DNA of 38,499 nt from a virus. The stretch covers positions 1 through 38,499 of the IMG/VR virus record IMGVR_UViG_3300033150_001469; one strand, written 5' to 3'. This document shows positions 7,588-15,147 of the stretch, one piece after another; positions within the stretch are counted from its first letter, which is position 1, and each line of letters begins with the position of its first letter. The notes under the pieces were generated by a model. It had not been told where the DNA came from, ran no database searches, and saw only the letters and a program-made list of their open reading frames with translations. A program made the position numbers and the translations under genes.

Positions 7588-9159
7588 CTACCCGACGGGT
7601 TCGAGTTGCTTGCGAACGACATCTCCGGCCGTTGCGATAGCCTCCTGGGCGGCCGCCTGCCCGATCTGCCGGCGGACGACGGCCGCTTCGGCCTCTTGTA
7701 TCTCCTGATCGCTACGCAGCAAACCGTCCCGGGTTTCGACACCGAGGTTCCGAAAGACTCGCTCGGCCAGGATCCGGGGATTGATGTACTGGGCCGCCTG
7801 CGGGTGCTGCATGACCATACTGTAGGCGACCCAAAGGCGTTCGAGTTCCATATTTCGGGCGATGGCCTGCTCCCCGGTGGTGACGTGAACGTCCATCAGG
7901 TGCTTGAGGTTTTCCGGGATAGGCTGGAGCAGCCGGTCACGCTGCATTTGGTAGACGAACCGTTCCAGCAGCGGCCGCTGGATCTCGTCGGCAATGTGGC
8001 TGTAGACACCGCCGAGAGCCCCTTCGAGCTCCCTAGCGATCCGCAAGACCTGCGTTGCGGTTACCCGCTCGCCTTTCGGCTGCGAGGACGTCTCCAGCAA
8101 CATCGCCCGGCCGAGCCGCTGGCCGATGGCGGCGGTCCCATCGAGAACGAAGCGAAAATCCTGGCTCTTCTGGCTGGTCAGGCAGGCCACGCCGTCCACG
8201 TTGCCGGCGGTCACGCGCCCGGTAATGACCGAAAGGTTCGGCTTGGCCAGGTCCGCCGGCCGGTAGCCCTTGGTGGGATCGGTGACCCACAACATCTGCG
8301 CCAGCGATGCCCCGCCCTCCAACAGGGCCTTCCAGAGCCCGTTGTAGGATCGCAAATCTCCAATGTTTTCTTCAACGAAGCTGCGCGAGTAGTGCTGCCC
8401 GGGCATCTCTTGATAGCCGGCGGAGAAATACGGGCAGACGGGCTCCTCGCTGGTGGCGATCAAGACGTCGTTGAGCTCCTGCTGGATCAGCCACCGGCGG
8501 CTTTCTGGCTGCCAGGCACACCGGGTGTACAGCAGGATAGGGGCCTGCGTGCTGGTGGCGGCTAGGATCTGCTCGGGCGTTACGTCGGCGGCCCGGTAGT
8601 GCTCCTCTTGCAGGGAATCCAGATCCGGCACCTCGGCAACGATGATCTCCCGGGCACGGCCGGAGCCGTCACGCCTCTGGACCCACTGATCGAATCTGTA
8701 GGCGACCATGCTATAGTCGTCATTCAGCCGCGTCAGCGAGTTTCCCGCGACCAGGAGGTTCTCGATCGCGGTGCGCTGAGCGATGCGGTAGTTGGTGGTG
8801 TCGAGCTTTTGACTCACGCGGCGCTCGCGTTCGGACAGAAAGGCCCACCACTGGGCGAAGAGTTCGTCGCTGATCTCCGCATCGTAGACGGCGGCCGGCG
8901 ACGGCGTGAACCGAAACCACGCAATCCCCGGCGGGAAGAGCGTCATTGTCAGCTTCGACGCAAGGTTGCTGACGCCGCGCGCTCCGAGGCTCTGGTACGG
9001 TCGCAGCAGCTCGCGCTGCTGTTCGCTCTGGCCCTCGCCGAACGGGAACTCCTCCTCCGGCAGGATCGAGGGAATCGTATAGGCTGCGGCTTCGCGAACC
9101 CGCTGGAGGATCGGGTAGCGTTGCGTATGTAACCGCTCGAACTGCTTCTTGATGGTCAT
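7588..9159 (-). CDS. Portal (head-tail connector) protein, T7 gp8-like
   Basis: 523 residues, near the 536 of T7 gp8. The N-terminal RYPILQRVREAAAYTIP and the following YQSLGARGVSNLASKLTMTL are the signature of podovirus connectors; the C-terminal half is Gln/Ala-rich and helical. Twelve copies form the DNA channel and terminase docking ring at one capsid vertex. The ATG overlaps the stop of the preceding small gene (ATGA at 9156-9159), so translation is coupled. Order and spacing with the scaffold and capsid match phiKMV/T7-type phages. Confidence 0.95.
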   Translation of the reverse strand: MTIKKQFERLHTQRYPILQRVREAAAYTIPSILPEEEFPFGEGQSEQQRELLRPYQSLGARGVSNLASKLTMTLFPPGIAWFRFTPSPAAVYDAEISDELFAQWWAFLSERERRVSQKLDTTNYRIAQRTAIENLLVAGNSLTRLNDDYSMVAYRFDQWVQRRDGSGRAREIIVAEVPDLDSLQEEHYRAADVTPEQILAATSTQAPILLYTRCAWQPESRRWLIQQELNDVLIATSEEPVCPYFSAGYQEMPGQHYSRSFVEENIGDLRSYNGLWKALLEGGASLAQMLWVTDPTKGYRPADLAKPNLSVITGRVTAGNVDGVACLTSQKSQDFRFVLDGTAAIGQRLGRAMLLETSSQPKGERVTATQVLRIARELEGALGGVYSHIADEIQRPLLERFVYQMQRDRLLQPIPENLKHLMDVHVTTGEQAIARNMELERLWVAYSMVMQHPQAAQYINPRILAERVFRNLGVETRDGLLRSDQEIQEAEAAVVRRQIGQAAAQEAIATAGDVVRKQLEPVG

Positions 9160-9371
9160 TCGATTCGGATTCCCCTAAACGGACCTACCGCCATACCCGG
9201 ATTGACGTCAATGCGCAGGCTTCGCCGGCCCTTGCGCTTCCTTTCCAGGCTTCGTCGCTGCCGGGCCAGCTTGCGGAGTTCTTCCTCGGTCGGCCCCGGC
9301 GGCGGAGAAGGCGGCGGAGGCGGGGGTGGTGGCAGACTGACCGAGCCACCGCCGTCGAAGCGGCAAGTCAC
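9156..9371 (-). CDS. Small proline-stretch protein upstream of portal
   Basis: 71 residues with a GTG start that overlaps the stop of the preceding gene (GTGA). It holds a run of eight prolines (LPPPPPPPPSPPPGP) and then a basic helix (ELRKLARQRRSLERKRKGRR). Proteins with this build, a poly-proline tract followed by a basic segment ending in GRRS, are often found just before phage portal genes. Their function is unknown to me; a head-completion or connector role is only a guess from position. An ORF extending upstream to 9467 exists, but the coupled GTG is more plausible. Confidence 0.65.
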   Translation of the reverse strand: MTCRFDGGGSVSLPPPPPPPPSPPPGPTEEELRKLARQRRSLERKRKGRRSLRIDVNPGMAVGPFRGIRIE

Positions 9372-9586
9372 GGCGTAAGGTGCTCGCCGGCTAGTTCGAG
9401 ATCTTGAATTAGCTCCCATTGTCCCACCATCATCGCGTACCGGATGCGGCCTTCCTCGGTGGCCCACTGCTCAGCCGTCGGTGGCCGAACCGGATACGCT
9501 TTTCGTAACCAGCTCAACAGTTCGGATAAACTTGAGGGCGTCAGCGGCAAAGCGTTCGCGTCGCCCAGTTCGCCTAACGTACGCAT
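9368..9586 (-). CDS. Small unknown protein between polymerase and portal
   Basis: 72 residues, start ATG at 9586 with AAAGG upstream. The core (LLSWLRKAYPVRPPTAEQWA) resembles short phage proteins of the type 'LLxWLxxxYPxxxPT...' found near packaging genes. Its 5' 116 bases overlap the end of the preceding gene in another frame, and its stop overlaps the next gene's GTG. The length and overlaps are typical of compact phage operons. No function can be assigned. Confidence 0.6.
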   Translation of the reverse strand: MRTLGELGDANALPLTPSSLSELLSWLRKAYPVRPPTAEQWATEEGRIRYAMMVGQWELIQDLELAGEHLTP

Positions 9587-10061
9587 ATCCCATACCTTTC
9601 AGCCATTCCACAAGCTGCCCTGGGCTGCTGATCCGCCAGGGGACGTCCAATCCGCCAGCCAGCAGGCATCGAAGCACTGCGCAAAGGCAGTCATCGGCGT
9701 ACGGGGCGTAGCCCCGTACGAGCCAACGCCAGAACGTGGGCCACCAGGGACGCTTTCGGCCGACTCCCTTTCGAAAAATCGGGGCATCGAGGTTGATCGC
9801 GTAGCGGAGCGGGACCGCGAAGATCAGTTCGAGGCTCGGCCACCAGCGAACGTAGGCGTCTAGCGGCCAGTAGCGCGTACCCGAGAGGGTGACATCCAGA
9901 ACGGCCTGTCGGTAACCGAGTGTGCAATGGGTGTAGCGGCTGAGGGTCAGTACGGATATGAGCGCCGAAAGGGCTCGGTGCCAAGGCGCCCCGGTATTCC
10001 TGACCGAGGAGATTAGCACGAACGCAGGATCCCTCATTACCATCGTCCTCTGGGCCGCCAT
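9471..10061 (-). CDS. Possible permuted papain/NlpC-P60-like protein
   Basis: Up to 196 residues. The ATG at 10061 lies four bases after the RNA polymerase stop; ATGs at 10043 and 10037 are also possible. A YTHCTLGY segment (candidate catalytic His) near residue 45 is followed by YADDCLCAVLRCLL (candidate catalytic Cys, at a helix start) near residue 125, then a P-x-I-SPGQLVEWL segment. The His-before-Cys order is that of permuted papain-like (NlpC/P60-like) enzymes, which hydrolyse amide or ester bonds. Proteins of this general layout occur beside portal genes. If active it could cut peptidoglycan peptides during entry or lysis, and no other clear endolysin is present. The assignment is tentative. 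Confidence 0.5.
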   Translation of the reverse strand: MAAQRTMVMRDPAFVLISSVRNTGAPWHRALSALISVLTLSRYTHCTLGYRQAVLDVTLSGTRYWPLDAYVRWWPSLELIFAVPLRYAINLDAPIFRKGVGRKRPWWPTFWRWLVRGYAPYADDCLCAVLRCLLAGGLDVPWRISSPGQLVEWLKGMGYAYVRRTGRRERFAADALKFIRTVELVTKSVSGSATDG

Positions 10062-10065
10062 CTTA

Positions 10066-11907
10066 TCATGAAAAGCAGTACCGGCTTTCCAGCGATTGTC
10101 TTACGTCAAAGTTGCCCCGGCAAGGAAGACGCGGCAGCTTGACGCCCGGGTAGCTCCTCTGGAGCTGGTCCTTCAACTCGCCGATAAGGCCCCTGGGATG
10201 CTTACTTTGGGTGTGCAGCCGGACAAACTCCTCCCTGAGGATGTTTAGCATAGCTTCGGCGTCCGCTGCGTGTGTCCAGAAGGAGTCGTGGACGCTCGCC
10301 AGCGTGATTCCCGCTTTGCGGCAGCGATTTGCGACGAACGTAAGGTGCGCCGCATCGAGGCTGTGGATGTAATTCGGGGCGAAGCCGTTGATCTGCCGGC
10401 GATGCGCGGGCGGGCCTGCATCTCGCTTCTGGAGGTAGTAGATCCTCTGGAGGATGGTGCGAACGTAGCCGGTCCGGCACCGACGATAATTTTGCACTAC
10501 GGGCAACCCCGTAGGCGCCACCCAACCTATCAGGTGGCCGGCCCGAACGATCCGCCTAGCCGACTCGGCCATCCAATCCATCAGCGCCGCCGCTGCGCGG
10601 CACGTCGTTGCCACCGTCTCCATCGTGACCCGGGCGAGGTAGCGGGCCGCCTCGTAGACGTCGTCCTCTTCGAGTCCGATGCCGCCAAGCTGGTCTTGAA
10701 TCTGGCGCCGAGCGCCGATCGGAGTGACCCCGTAAACGGTCGTCATCACGGTTCGTTTGACGAGCTTGCGGTCGATGTGGCCTTCGAGTTGTCGGGCGAG
10801 GCGATCGCCTTTCGCGGCATCCGCGCACACTCGCCTGCCGACTTTCCGGGCGACTTCCGAGTATAGGTCGGCGGGATACTCGGCCGGGATCAGGTTCACA
10901 TGGCGGGCCGTTTCTGGACATCGCAACAGAGCCGCATAGTGTTGCAGTCCGTTGTTCGAGGCGTCCAACTGGACCGGAATGTGGCAGGGGCCGCCCTGAC
11001 GCCAGGCATTTACGGCCGCCAAGACTTGAAACGGGTGGTCTTGGAGCAGCCAGCCCGTGTTCTCCAGCGGATCGGCGACCCATGCGGCCAGCGTAGCTTC
11101 GTTGTCGCGAACCCACTGGATCCTATCTTCCGCCGGGAGCCTGTCGAGGCCGCAGCAGTTGGCGATGTGAAGCAGCAGCCACCGAAGTCCGTCTCGCCCC
11201 AGTGGCCGGCCCTCGGCGAACTCCAGGAGTCCCCGCGATAGGTCGTCTTGCTGATGGTTCAGATAGGGTGGAACGGCATAGTATCGGCCGCGGAAGTCGA
11301 GTTGGTGCGGAAAATAGAAGGCCTTGTAGTCCTTGAAGTGCCGAGCCACTTCAAGCCGTAGGAGCCAAAGGACGCGATCGGCTCGAAGGCGTGCGTTGGC
11401 CTGGTGGACCTTGCTGGCAGCCGCTTTCCAAGCCTTCTTGCTGGCCTCGTTCGTCTCGAAGTCCGCCGGCAGAACGGGCTTCGGCAGATCGTGACGACGC
11501 GGGATGCCGCCTACGTCTCCGCCGCTATGTGTTTCCGTCGACTTTGTGATCAGGGTCAGCGGCAAGCTGATGTAGCCGCCGGGATCTTGTTTGCTCCACC
11601 GCATCGGGGGAACGACCATCGGCAGATGCCGGGGCAGGAGCCGACCACATAGATCTTCGCCATCGGCGATGACCTGTTGGGCCGCCTCCGTGAGGCGAAG
11701 GTACCGGACGCGCTTGCCTTTTTGCGTGATCAGGGGCGTGGAAAAGGCGGGGGTCAGCCCCTCAGGGTCTGTTTTCGCCACGGCCAACAGGTTCGAGAGT
11801 AGGTAGCTCCCGAGATGGAAATGAGTTCGGCGGCCCCAGGCGCTCTCGATCATCCGTCGCCGCGCCACCCGCAGGATGTTCGTCGGTCTGAGTTGCCGCT
11901 TGTCCAT
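10066..11907 (-). CDS. Single-subunit phage RNA polymerase, catalytic part
   Basis: 613 residues from ATG 11907. It aligns by eye to T7 RNA polymerase from roughly its residue 165 to the C-terminus. Catalytic residues are present: Asp in DASNNGLQH (~315, T7 D537), Lys and Tyr in KRTVMTTVYG (~384, ~392; T7 K631, Y639) and Asp in HDSFW (~541, T7 D812). The NF-x-VRQSLES-x-YCFS end matches the T7 'LRDILESDFAFA' foot. The enzyme would transcribe the structural genes from phage promoters. The N-terminal domain is encoded in a different frame just upstream (11762-12226), so a full enzyme needs a frameshift, two associating chains, or a corrected sequence. Its position just before the structural genes is phiKMV-like. 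Confidence 0.93.
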   Translation of the reverse strand: MDKRQLRPTNILRVARRRMIESAWGRRTHFHLGSYLLSNLLAVAKTDPEGLTPAFSTPLITQKGKRVRYLRLTEAAQQVIADGEDLCGRLLPRHLPMVVPPMRWSKQDPGGYISLPLTLITKSTETHSGGDVGGIPRRHDLPKPVLPADFETNEASKKAWKAAASKVHQANARLRADRVLWLLRLEVARHFKDYKAFYFPHQLDFRGRYYAVPPYLNHQQDDLSRGLLEFAEGRPLGRDGLRWLLLHIANCCGLDRLPAEDRIQWVRDNEATLAAWVADPLENTGWLLQDHPFQVLAAVNAWRQGGPCHIPVQLDASNNGLQHYAALLRCPETARHVNLIPAEYPADLYSEVARKVGRRVCADAAKGDRLARQLEGHIDRKLVKRTVMTTVYGVTPIGARRQIQDQLGGIGLEEDDVYEAARYLARVTMETVATTCRAAAALMDWMAESARRIVRAGHLIGWVAPTGLPVVQNYRRCRTGYVRTILQRIYYLQKRDAGPPAHRRQINGFAPNYIHSLDAAHLTFVANRCRKAGITLASVHDSFWTHAADAEAMLNILREEFVRLHTQSKHPRGLIGELKDQLQRSYPGVKLPRLPCRGNFDVRQSLESRYCFS

Positions 11908-12226
11908 CTGGACTCTCTGAGAGCGCCGTGTGCATGGTGATCACCGCCAGCTTGTCGGCCGGCAGCGAACACAACGGCGGCCCGTAGACCCGACGGCCGA
12001 CCCCCGGCAGGCCGCGAAGGACGTCCCGTTGAGCTTCCCTGATTCGCCGCGAAAGGTCTCTGAACCATGCCACCAACAGCCGCTGTGCGGGCTTGATTGC
12101 GGCTCCGGCGCCCCGCCGACGGGCCTTCTCGGCCAGGAGGCGATAGCGGCGGACCCCTTCCTCGACAGCCTCTCGCTCCAGCGCGAGTTGCGCGGCAACC
12201 AGCGTGTCGTCAAACAGGTTCTTCAC
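11762..12226 (-). CDS. RNA polymerase N-terminal domain in a separate frame
   Basis: 154 codons from a GTG at 12226 that overlaps the stop of the lipoprotein gene (GTGA). Residues ~8-100 match T7 RNA polymerase residues ~35-130: QLALEREAVEEGVRRYR corresponds to T7 QLALEHESYEMGEARFR, and KLAVITMHTAL to VAYITIKTTL. Beyond about residue 104 the reading frame encodes unrelated Pro/Ser-rich sequence, while the neighbouring frame opens (from 11940) and picks up the polymerase at 11907. A shift of +1 near 11900-11940 would join them. Compared with T7, about 60-70 residues between the two parts are also missing, so the joined enzyme would be about 715 aa against 883. Confidence 0.85.
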   Translation of the reverse strand: MKNLFDDTLVAAQLALEREAVEEGVRRYRLLAEKARRRGAGAAIKPAQRLLVAWFRDLSRRIREAQRDVLRGLPGVGRRVYGPPLCSLPADKLAVITMHTALSESPDGQAATQTDEHPAGGAATDDRERLGPPNSFPSRELPTLEPVGRGENRP

Positions 12227-12492
12227 GGGCCGGCTTGCTGGTCATCCGCTTCCGTGGCGGAAACCTCGTCGGGGAGGCACCACCAGCCTTCTGGTAGGGT
12301 GACGCGATTCACCGACCGCTCTCGCCGGCCTTCAACGTCGACGTAGACGTGAGCGCGAACGGGCTCGGCCAGCTGAACCGGCTCACCGGGGGGAATTAGC
12401 ACCGTGCGCGTGCGCACGCACCCGCCGAGTGAGACGATCGCGGCGACGGCGATTACGATCGGCATCCACTGCCGTATTCGGGGAGCGAACAT
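12223..12492 (-). CDS. Small lipoprotein, outer-membrane spanin (Rz1)-like
   Basis: 89 residues with a signal segment (WMPIVIAVAAIVSLGGC) ending in a lipobox, SLGG|C, so the mature protein would start at Cys25 or so. The mature part is short, Pro/Val-rich and without helices (RTVLIPPGEPVQLAEPV), like small phage lipoproteins found next to holins. In a lysis cluster this suits an Rz1-type outer-membrane spanin subunit, although a matching Rz is not obvious. A lipoprotein of this type implies a Gram-negative host. The ATG lies inside the preceding small ORF in another frame. Confidence 0.65.
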   Translation of the reverse strand: MFAPRIRQWMPIVIAVAAIVSLGGCVRTRTVLIPPGEPVQLAEPVRAHVYVDVEGRRERSVNRVTLPEGWWCLPDEVSATEADDQQAGP

Positions 12493-12568
12493 ACTGGAGC
12501 ACCAGGTCTAGAAGTACCTTCACGACGACCTCTAGGATCGGCCGGAAGGCATCAACTAGTCCCGCCAT
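12383..12568 (-). CDS. Small amphipathic protein in the lysis cluster
   Basis: 61 residues. The N-terminus is an amphipathic/hydrophobic helix (MAGLVDAFRPILEVVVKVLL); the rest is charged (PNTAVDADRNRRRRDRLTRR). I recall short phage proteins with a similar 'PNTAxDAD...DRLxxRVR' tail beside holins, which argues that it is real. It overlaps the holin end by 17 bases and the lipoprotein start by about 110 bases in another frame, a nested arrangement like Rz/Rz1. It could be a reduced inner-membrane spanin partner (inference). Confidence 0.5.
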   Translation of the reverse strand: MAGLVDAFRPILEVVVKVLLDLVLQYVRSPNTAVDADRNRRRRDRLTRRVRAHAHGANSPR

Positions 12569-12773
12569 CGCCCTTGACCTTGGCTCGGCTGGCGCTGTAG
12601 CCCAGTGCCGCCAGGACGGTCACGATGCCGCCGACCAGTTTGTTGATCCAGCTTTCGGCTGGCACAGCGTCCAGCAGGCCCGAGGCCATAAGGAAGCCCA
12701 GCAGCGTCGCAGCGAGCGAGAGCCAGAACTCCGTGGTCTTGTAGCCCGGCTTAGGTTGGTCCGTGCTTGCCAT
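12552..12773 (-). CDS. Holin-like membrane protein
   Basis: 73 residues starting MASTDQPKPGYKTTEFW, with GGAGG five bases before the ATG; an upstream in-frame extension to 12830 is unlikely. There are two membrane segments (LSLAATLLGFLMASGLL and KLVGGIVTVLAALGYSASRA) separated by a short acidic/tryptophan loop, and a short charged C-terminus. This 'KPGYKTTEFW...LAALGYxxSRA' build is common in phage proteins annotated as holins. It would permeabilise the inner membrane at the end of infection. It heads the lysis cluster, followed by the small protein and the lipoprotein. Confidence 0.75.
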   Translation of the reverse strand: MASTDQPKPGYKTTEFWLSLAATLLGFLMASGLLDAVPAESWINKLVGGIVTVLAALGYSASRAKVKGDGGTS

Positions 12774-12804
12774 TTGAGCCTCCGTGCCCGGCACGCGCAT
12801 TATG

Positions 12805-13110
12805 CTAGCCAATCGTCGGTCTGCTATCAAGCTTTTTTTTGAGGTTTTCCTCGGTTAGTTCCTCGCTCTTGTCAATACTCACGGCCCATCGCGGATCATC
12901 CAACACTTCAGGGGGACAGCCAAGCCGTTCCCAGATCATAAGTTCCTCGAAGATGCGCTCCCGTTCCACTGCCGGGAGGCGGGCGAAGAGAAAGAAGGCG
13001 CCCCGAAGGACGGCGGCTTGGTTTCGGCCGGTGCGTCGGCACCACACACGGAACGCGTCCGCGAAGTCTCCGCCGGGCCTAAGGTTCAGTTGGGCTCTTT
13101 CGTCTGACAT
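12805..13110 (-). CDS. Small ribbon-helix-helix-like DNA-binding protein
   Basis: 101 residues. The first 45 (AQLNLRPGGDFADAFRVWCR then TGRNQAAVLRGAFF) fit a ribbon-helix-helix pattern: one short beta strand, a helix, a turn with Gly, and a second helix. The C-terminal half is acidic and helical. AAAGGAG lies about ten bases before the ATG. It is the first gene behind the minus-strand promoter at 13222-13251, which overlaps the opposing plus-strand promoter. It is thus well placed to act as an autoregulator or switch between the two transcription units (inference). Confidence 0.6.
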   Translation of the reverse strand: MSDERAQLNLRPGGDFADAFRVWCRRTGRNQAAVLRGAFFLFARLPAVERERIFEELMIWERLGCPPEVLDDPRWAVSIDKSEELTEENLKKKLDSRPTIG

Positions 13111-13216
13111 TTGTGCGTTTCTCCTTTCTTTTGCGCGGTCGATGATAATTGTACCACGTCAAGCCAAGATTCCTCCATGCGATACGAAATTGGAAGAAAA
13201 TTTTTTGGATAGCCAC

Positions 13217-13246
13217 TTGACATTATAGTCGAACAAGCGCAACAAT
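13217..13246 (+). promoter_or_regulatory. Sigma70-type promoter for the replication operon
   Basis: TTGACA at 13217-13222, an 18-base spacer and AACAAT at 13241-13246 (4 of 6 bases of the -10 consensus). It sits in an AT-rich pocket of a GC-rich genome and reads toward the gene at 13521 through a leader of about 270 bases. It overlaps the opposing promoter at 13222-13251. Confidence 0.6.
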
Positions 13247-13251
13247 GACAA
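13222..13251 (-). promoter_or_regulatory. Sigma70-type promoter for the regulator, lysis and polymerase unit
   Basis: On the minus strand, TTGTCA (13251-13246), an 18-base spacer and a perfect TATAAT (13227-13222). The -10 of this promoter abuts the -35 of the plus-strand promoter, so polymerase can probably occupy only one at a time. It drives the regulator at 12805-13110 and likely the RNA polymerase genes. Confidence 0.65.
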
Positions 13252-13419
13252 AAGACACTTCAACCTAGTTGCAAGCGGATGGTCATGGAAAGGTTGGTGG
13301 GACGAACACGGAAGTCGCGACCGCTTGATGAGGTCCCCTGCCACTCTGACGAGCCGTTCCTGGCCCGAGCGGCATCCCGTCTACTCCCCCGCTGTTCCCT
13401 AGCGTTGCGGTCGCGCCCA

Positions 13420-13458
13420 GGGGCGTGCCGGGCTTTCCTCCTTTCACCGGCACGCCCC
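13420..13458 (+). promoter_or_regulatory. Long leader hairpin with an anti-Shine-Dalgarno-like loop
   Basis: GGGGCGTGCCGG (13420-13431) and CCGGCACGCCCC (13447-13458) form a perfect 12-bp stem with a 15-base loop. The loop contains CCTCCTTTC, the same sequence as the 16S rRNA 3' end, and is complementary to the GGGGAGG ribosome binding site of the gene at 13521. There is no T run after it, so it is not a simple terminator. The whole stretch 13111-13520 otherwise holds promoters and leader, with no convincing gene. Confidence 0.5.
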
Positions 13459-13520
13459 GCCCATGTATTTAGCATTCCAGCCCCGCAGCCGGTTCCGTCA
13501 TCATCCGCGGGGAGGCTTCT

Positions 13521-14582
13521 ATGTCCAATCAGCTAAAACCCGCAGTAGCCCCCGCTTACCTCCGAATGGGCTTATTCGGCCGAACAGGCGCAGGCAAGTC
13601 CTACACGGCCGCAAAGGTCATGTCCCAATTCGTCCGCGATTACCTGCCCGAGAGTCAGGTTGCCATGTTCGATACCGAGGGCGGAGCCGGCTACTTGCGC
13701 GAGATGGTCAGGCAAATCTCGGGTAAGGAACTTCTGGTGATGACCGGCCAGACGTTCTCGGAGCTTATGGATTTCGCTGACGAGGTCGTGAAAAACGGCT
13801 ACGTTGCGATTGTCGATTCGGTGACTCACCCCTGGCAGGCGCTCTGCGAGGATTACCTCACGGCAAAACGCAGTCGCGTTCAGGCTGCCGGCGGACGCAC
13901 GGACACGGTGCGGCTGACGTTGCAGGATTGGGGACCCATCAAGGAGGTCTGGGGCCGATTTTCCAGTCGCGTCCGCTATGACCCTGTGCACTGGTGCTTG
14001 TGCGGGCGGGAGTCGGATGTCTGGGAGGATCTGGAAGATGAGGAAGGACAGCTGAGGGCTACGATTACCGGCCAGCGAATGAAGACGGAGCGCGACATGG
14101 GCTACGAGCCGTCCATCCTAGTTCGGCTGGTCCTGCGACACGGCAGGCACGTCGCCATCGTCGAAAAGGAACGGTTCGACGTGATGTGCGGCGCGACCTG
14201 CGAAGATCCGGACATTGAGTTCTTCCGTCCTCACATAGATCTCCTAAACCTCGGCGGCGAGGTTGCCAAGCCCCAGCCTGCCGAGCCGGCGTTCCGCCAG
14301 GAAAAGGGACCAAATTGGGAGACGATCAAGGCCCGGCGTGCCGGGATCCTGGAAAACATCAAGGACGACCTAGTTGTAGCGATTCCCGGGCAAAGCGCTG
14401 CCGAAAAGCGAAAGAAGATCGAGCTGCTGCGATCTGCGTTCGGCACGTCCAGCTGGACGGAGTTGGAGAGCGATCATAAGAAGTTCCCCGCTAGCAAGCT
14501 GCGCGCCGGACGCAAGCGGCTGGCGGCCCTGCTTGCAGAGGCTAGGTCCAGTAAGGAGCAAAGTGATGCCGCGAACCATTGA
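13521..14582 (+). CDS. Phage RecA-like AAA ATPase (Sak4/AAA_24-type)
   Basis: 353 residues. Walker A is GRTGAGKSYTA (~residues 17-27), Walker B YVAIVDSVTH (~93-102); a DTEGG motif near residue 50 is typical of phage AAA_24 nucleotide-binding proteins related to the Sak4 RecA-like annealing ATPases. The C-terminal ~90 residues are basic and helical. GGGGAGG lies five bases before the ATG. It is the first gene of the plus operon and is followed by an SSB-like gene that overlaps its end by 17 bases. The pairing of Sak4-like ATPase with SSB is known in phage recombination systems. The likely role is ssDNA binding, annealing or recombination-dependent replication. Confidence 0.75.
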   Translation: MSNQLKPAVAPAYLRMGLFGRTGAGKSYTAAKVMSQFVRDYLPESQVAMFDTEGGAGYLREMVRQISGKELLVMTGQTFSELMDFADEVVKNGYVAIVDSVTHPWQALCEDYLTAKRSRVQAAGGRTDTVRLTLQDWGPIKEVWGRFSSRVRYDPVHWCLCGRESDVWEDLEDEEGQLRATITGQRMKTERDMGYEPSILVRLVLRHGRHVAIVEKERFDVMCGATCEDPDIEFFRPHIDLLNLGGEVAKPQPAEPAFRQEKGPNWETIKARRAGILENIKDDLVVAIPGQSAAEKRKKIELLRSAFGTSSWTELESDHKKFPASKLRAGRKRLAALLAEARSSKEQSDAANH

Positions 14583-15120
14583 CGACATCCCAGACCCCGC
14601 AGCTGATCGGTGGCCGCCGGCTGGCTGGCACGATTGCGTCCTTGTCGAGGTGCACTACTGGCGCAGCCCCAGGAAGGGCACTCCCGGCGTTCGGCTCACC
14701 TTCCAGAGCGAGGACGGGAACTATCGCTTCTCCGATGCGATATGGATGACGCCCAAGGCGATTAACCGCTGGAAGATGCTGGCCCTCCACATCTGTCAGT
14801 TCCCTCGGGCTCTTCAGTTGCCCGACGAAGACGCGCACGCGGTCCGGCAGTTAGCCGACTATGTCGTCAGGAACGGCCCCGGCTGTCGAGGGCGGGTTCT
14901 GATCGAGGAGGAGGCGTATGAGTACTTCGACCAGGAAACGGGCCGGCGGCGTCGAGGAACACGACATCGAGTGGCGTTCGCCGGCTTCGCGGCCCCGGAG
15001 TCACCAGCGGAGGACCGGCCCGAACCCGCTGCCGATTTGGAGCCTGCGGACGCCGAAACCTTGCCCGGCAACGCGCCGGCGGCACCCGGGCCGCTGCCGC
15101 CGGACGACATCCCGTTCTAG
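14566..15120 (+). CDS. Single-stranded DNA-binding-like protein with acidic DIPF tail
   Basis: 184 residues from ATG 14566, AAGGAG eight bases upstream. Residues ~15-130 form a beta-rich domain (CVLVEVHYWRSPRKGTPGVR, YRFSDAIWMTP) resembling phage ssDNA-binding proteins of the DUF669 kind. After a Pro/Glu/Ala-rich linker it ends PPDDIPF. This acidic, Phe-terminated tip is the hallmark by which bacterial and phage SSBs recruit replisome partners. The gene overlaps the AAA ATPase gene and precedes the other recombination genes. It would protect ssDNA and load the host or phage partners. Confidence 0.7.
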   Translation: MPRTIDDIPDPAADRWPPAGWHDCVLVEVHYWRSPRKGTPGVRLTFQSEDGNYRFSDAIWMTPKAINRWKMLALHICQFPRALQLPDEDAHAVRQLADYVVRNGPGCRGRVLIEEEAYEYFDQETGRRRRGTRHRVAFAGFAAPESPAEDRPEPAADLEPADAETLPGNAPAAPGPLPPDDIPF

Positions 15121-15147
15121 GGGTCGCCGGCCAGAAAGGACAAACCG

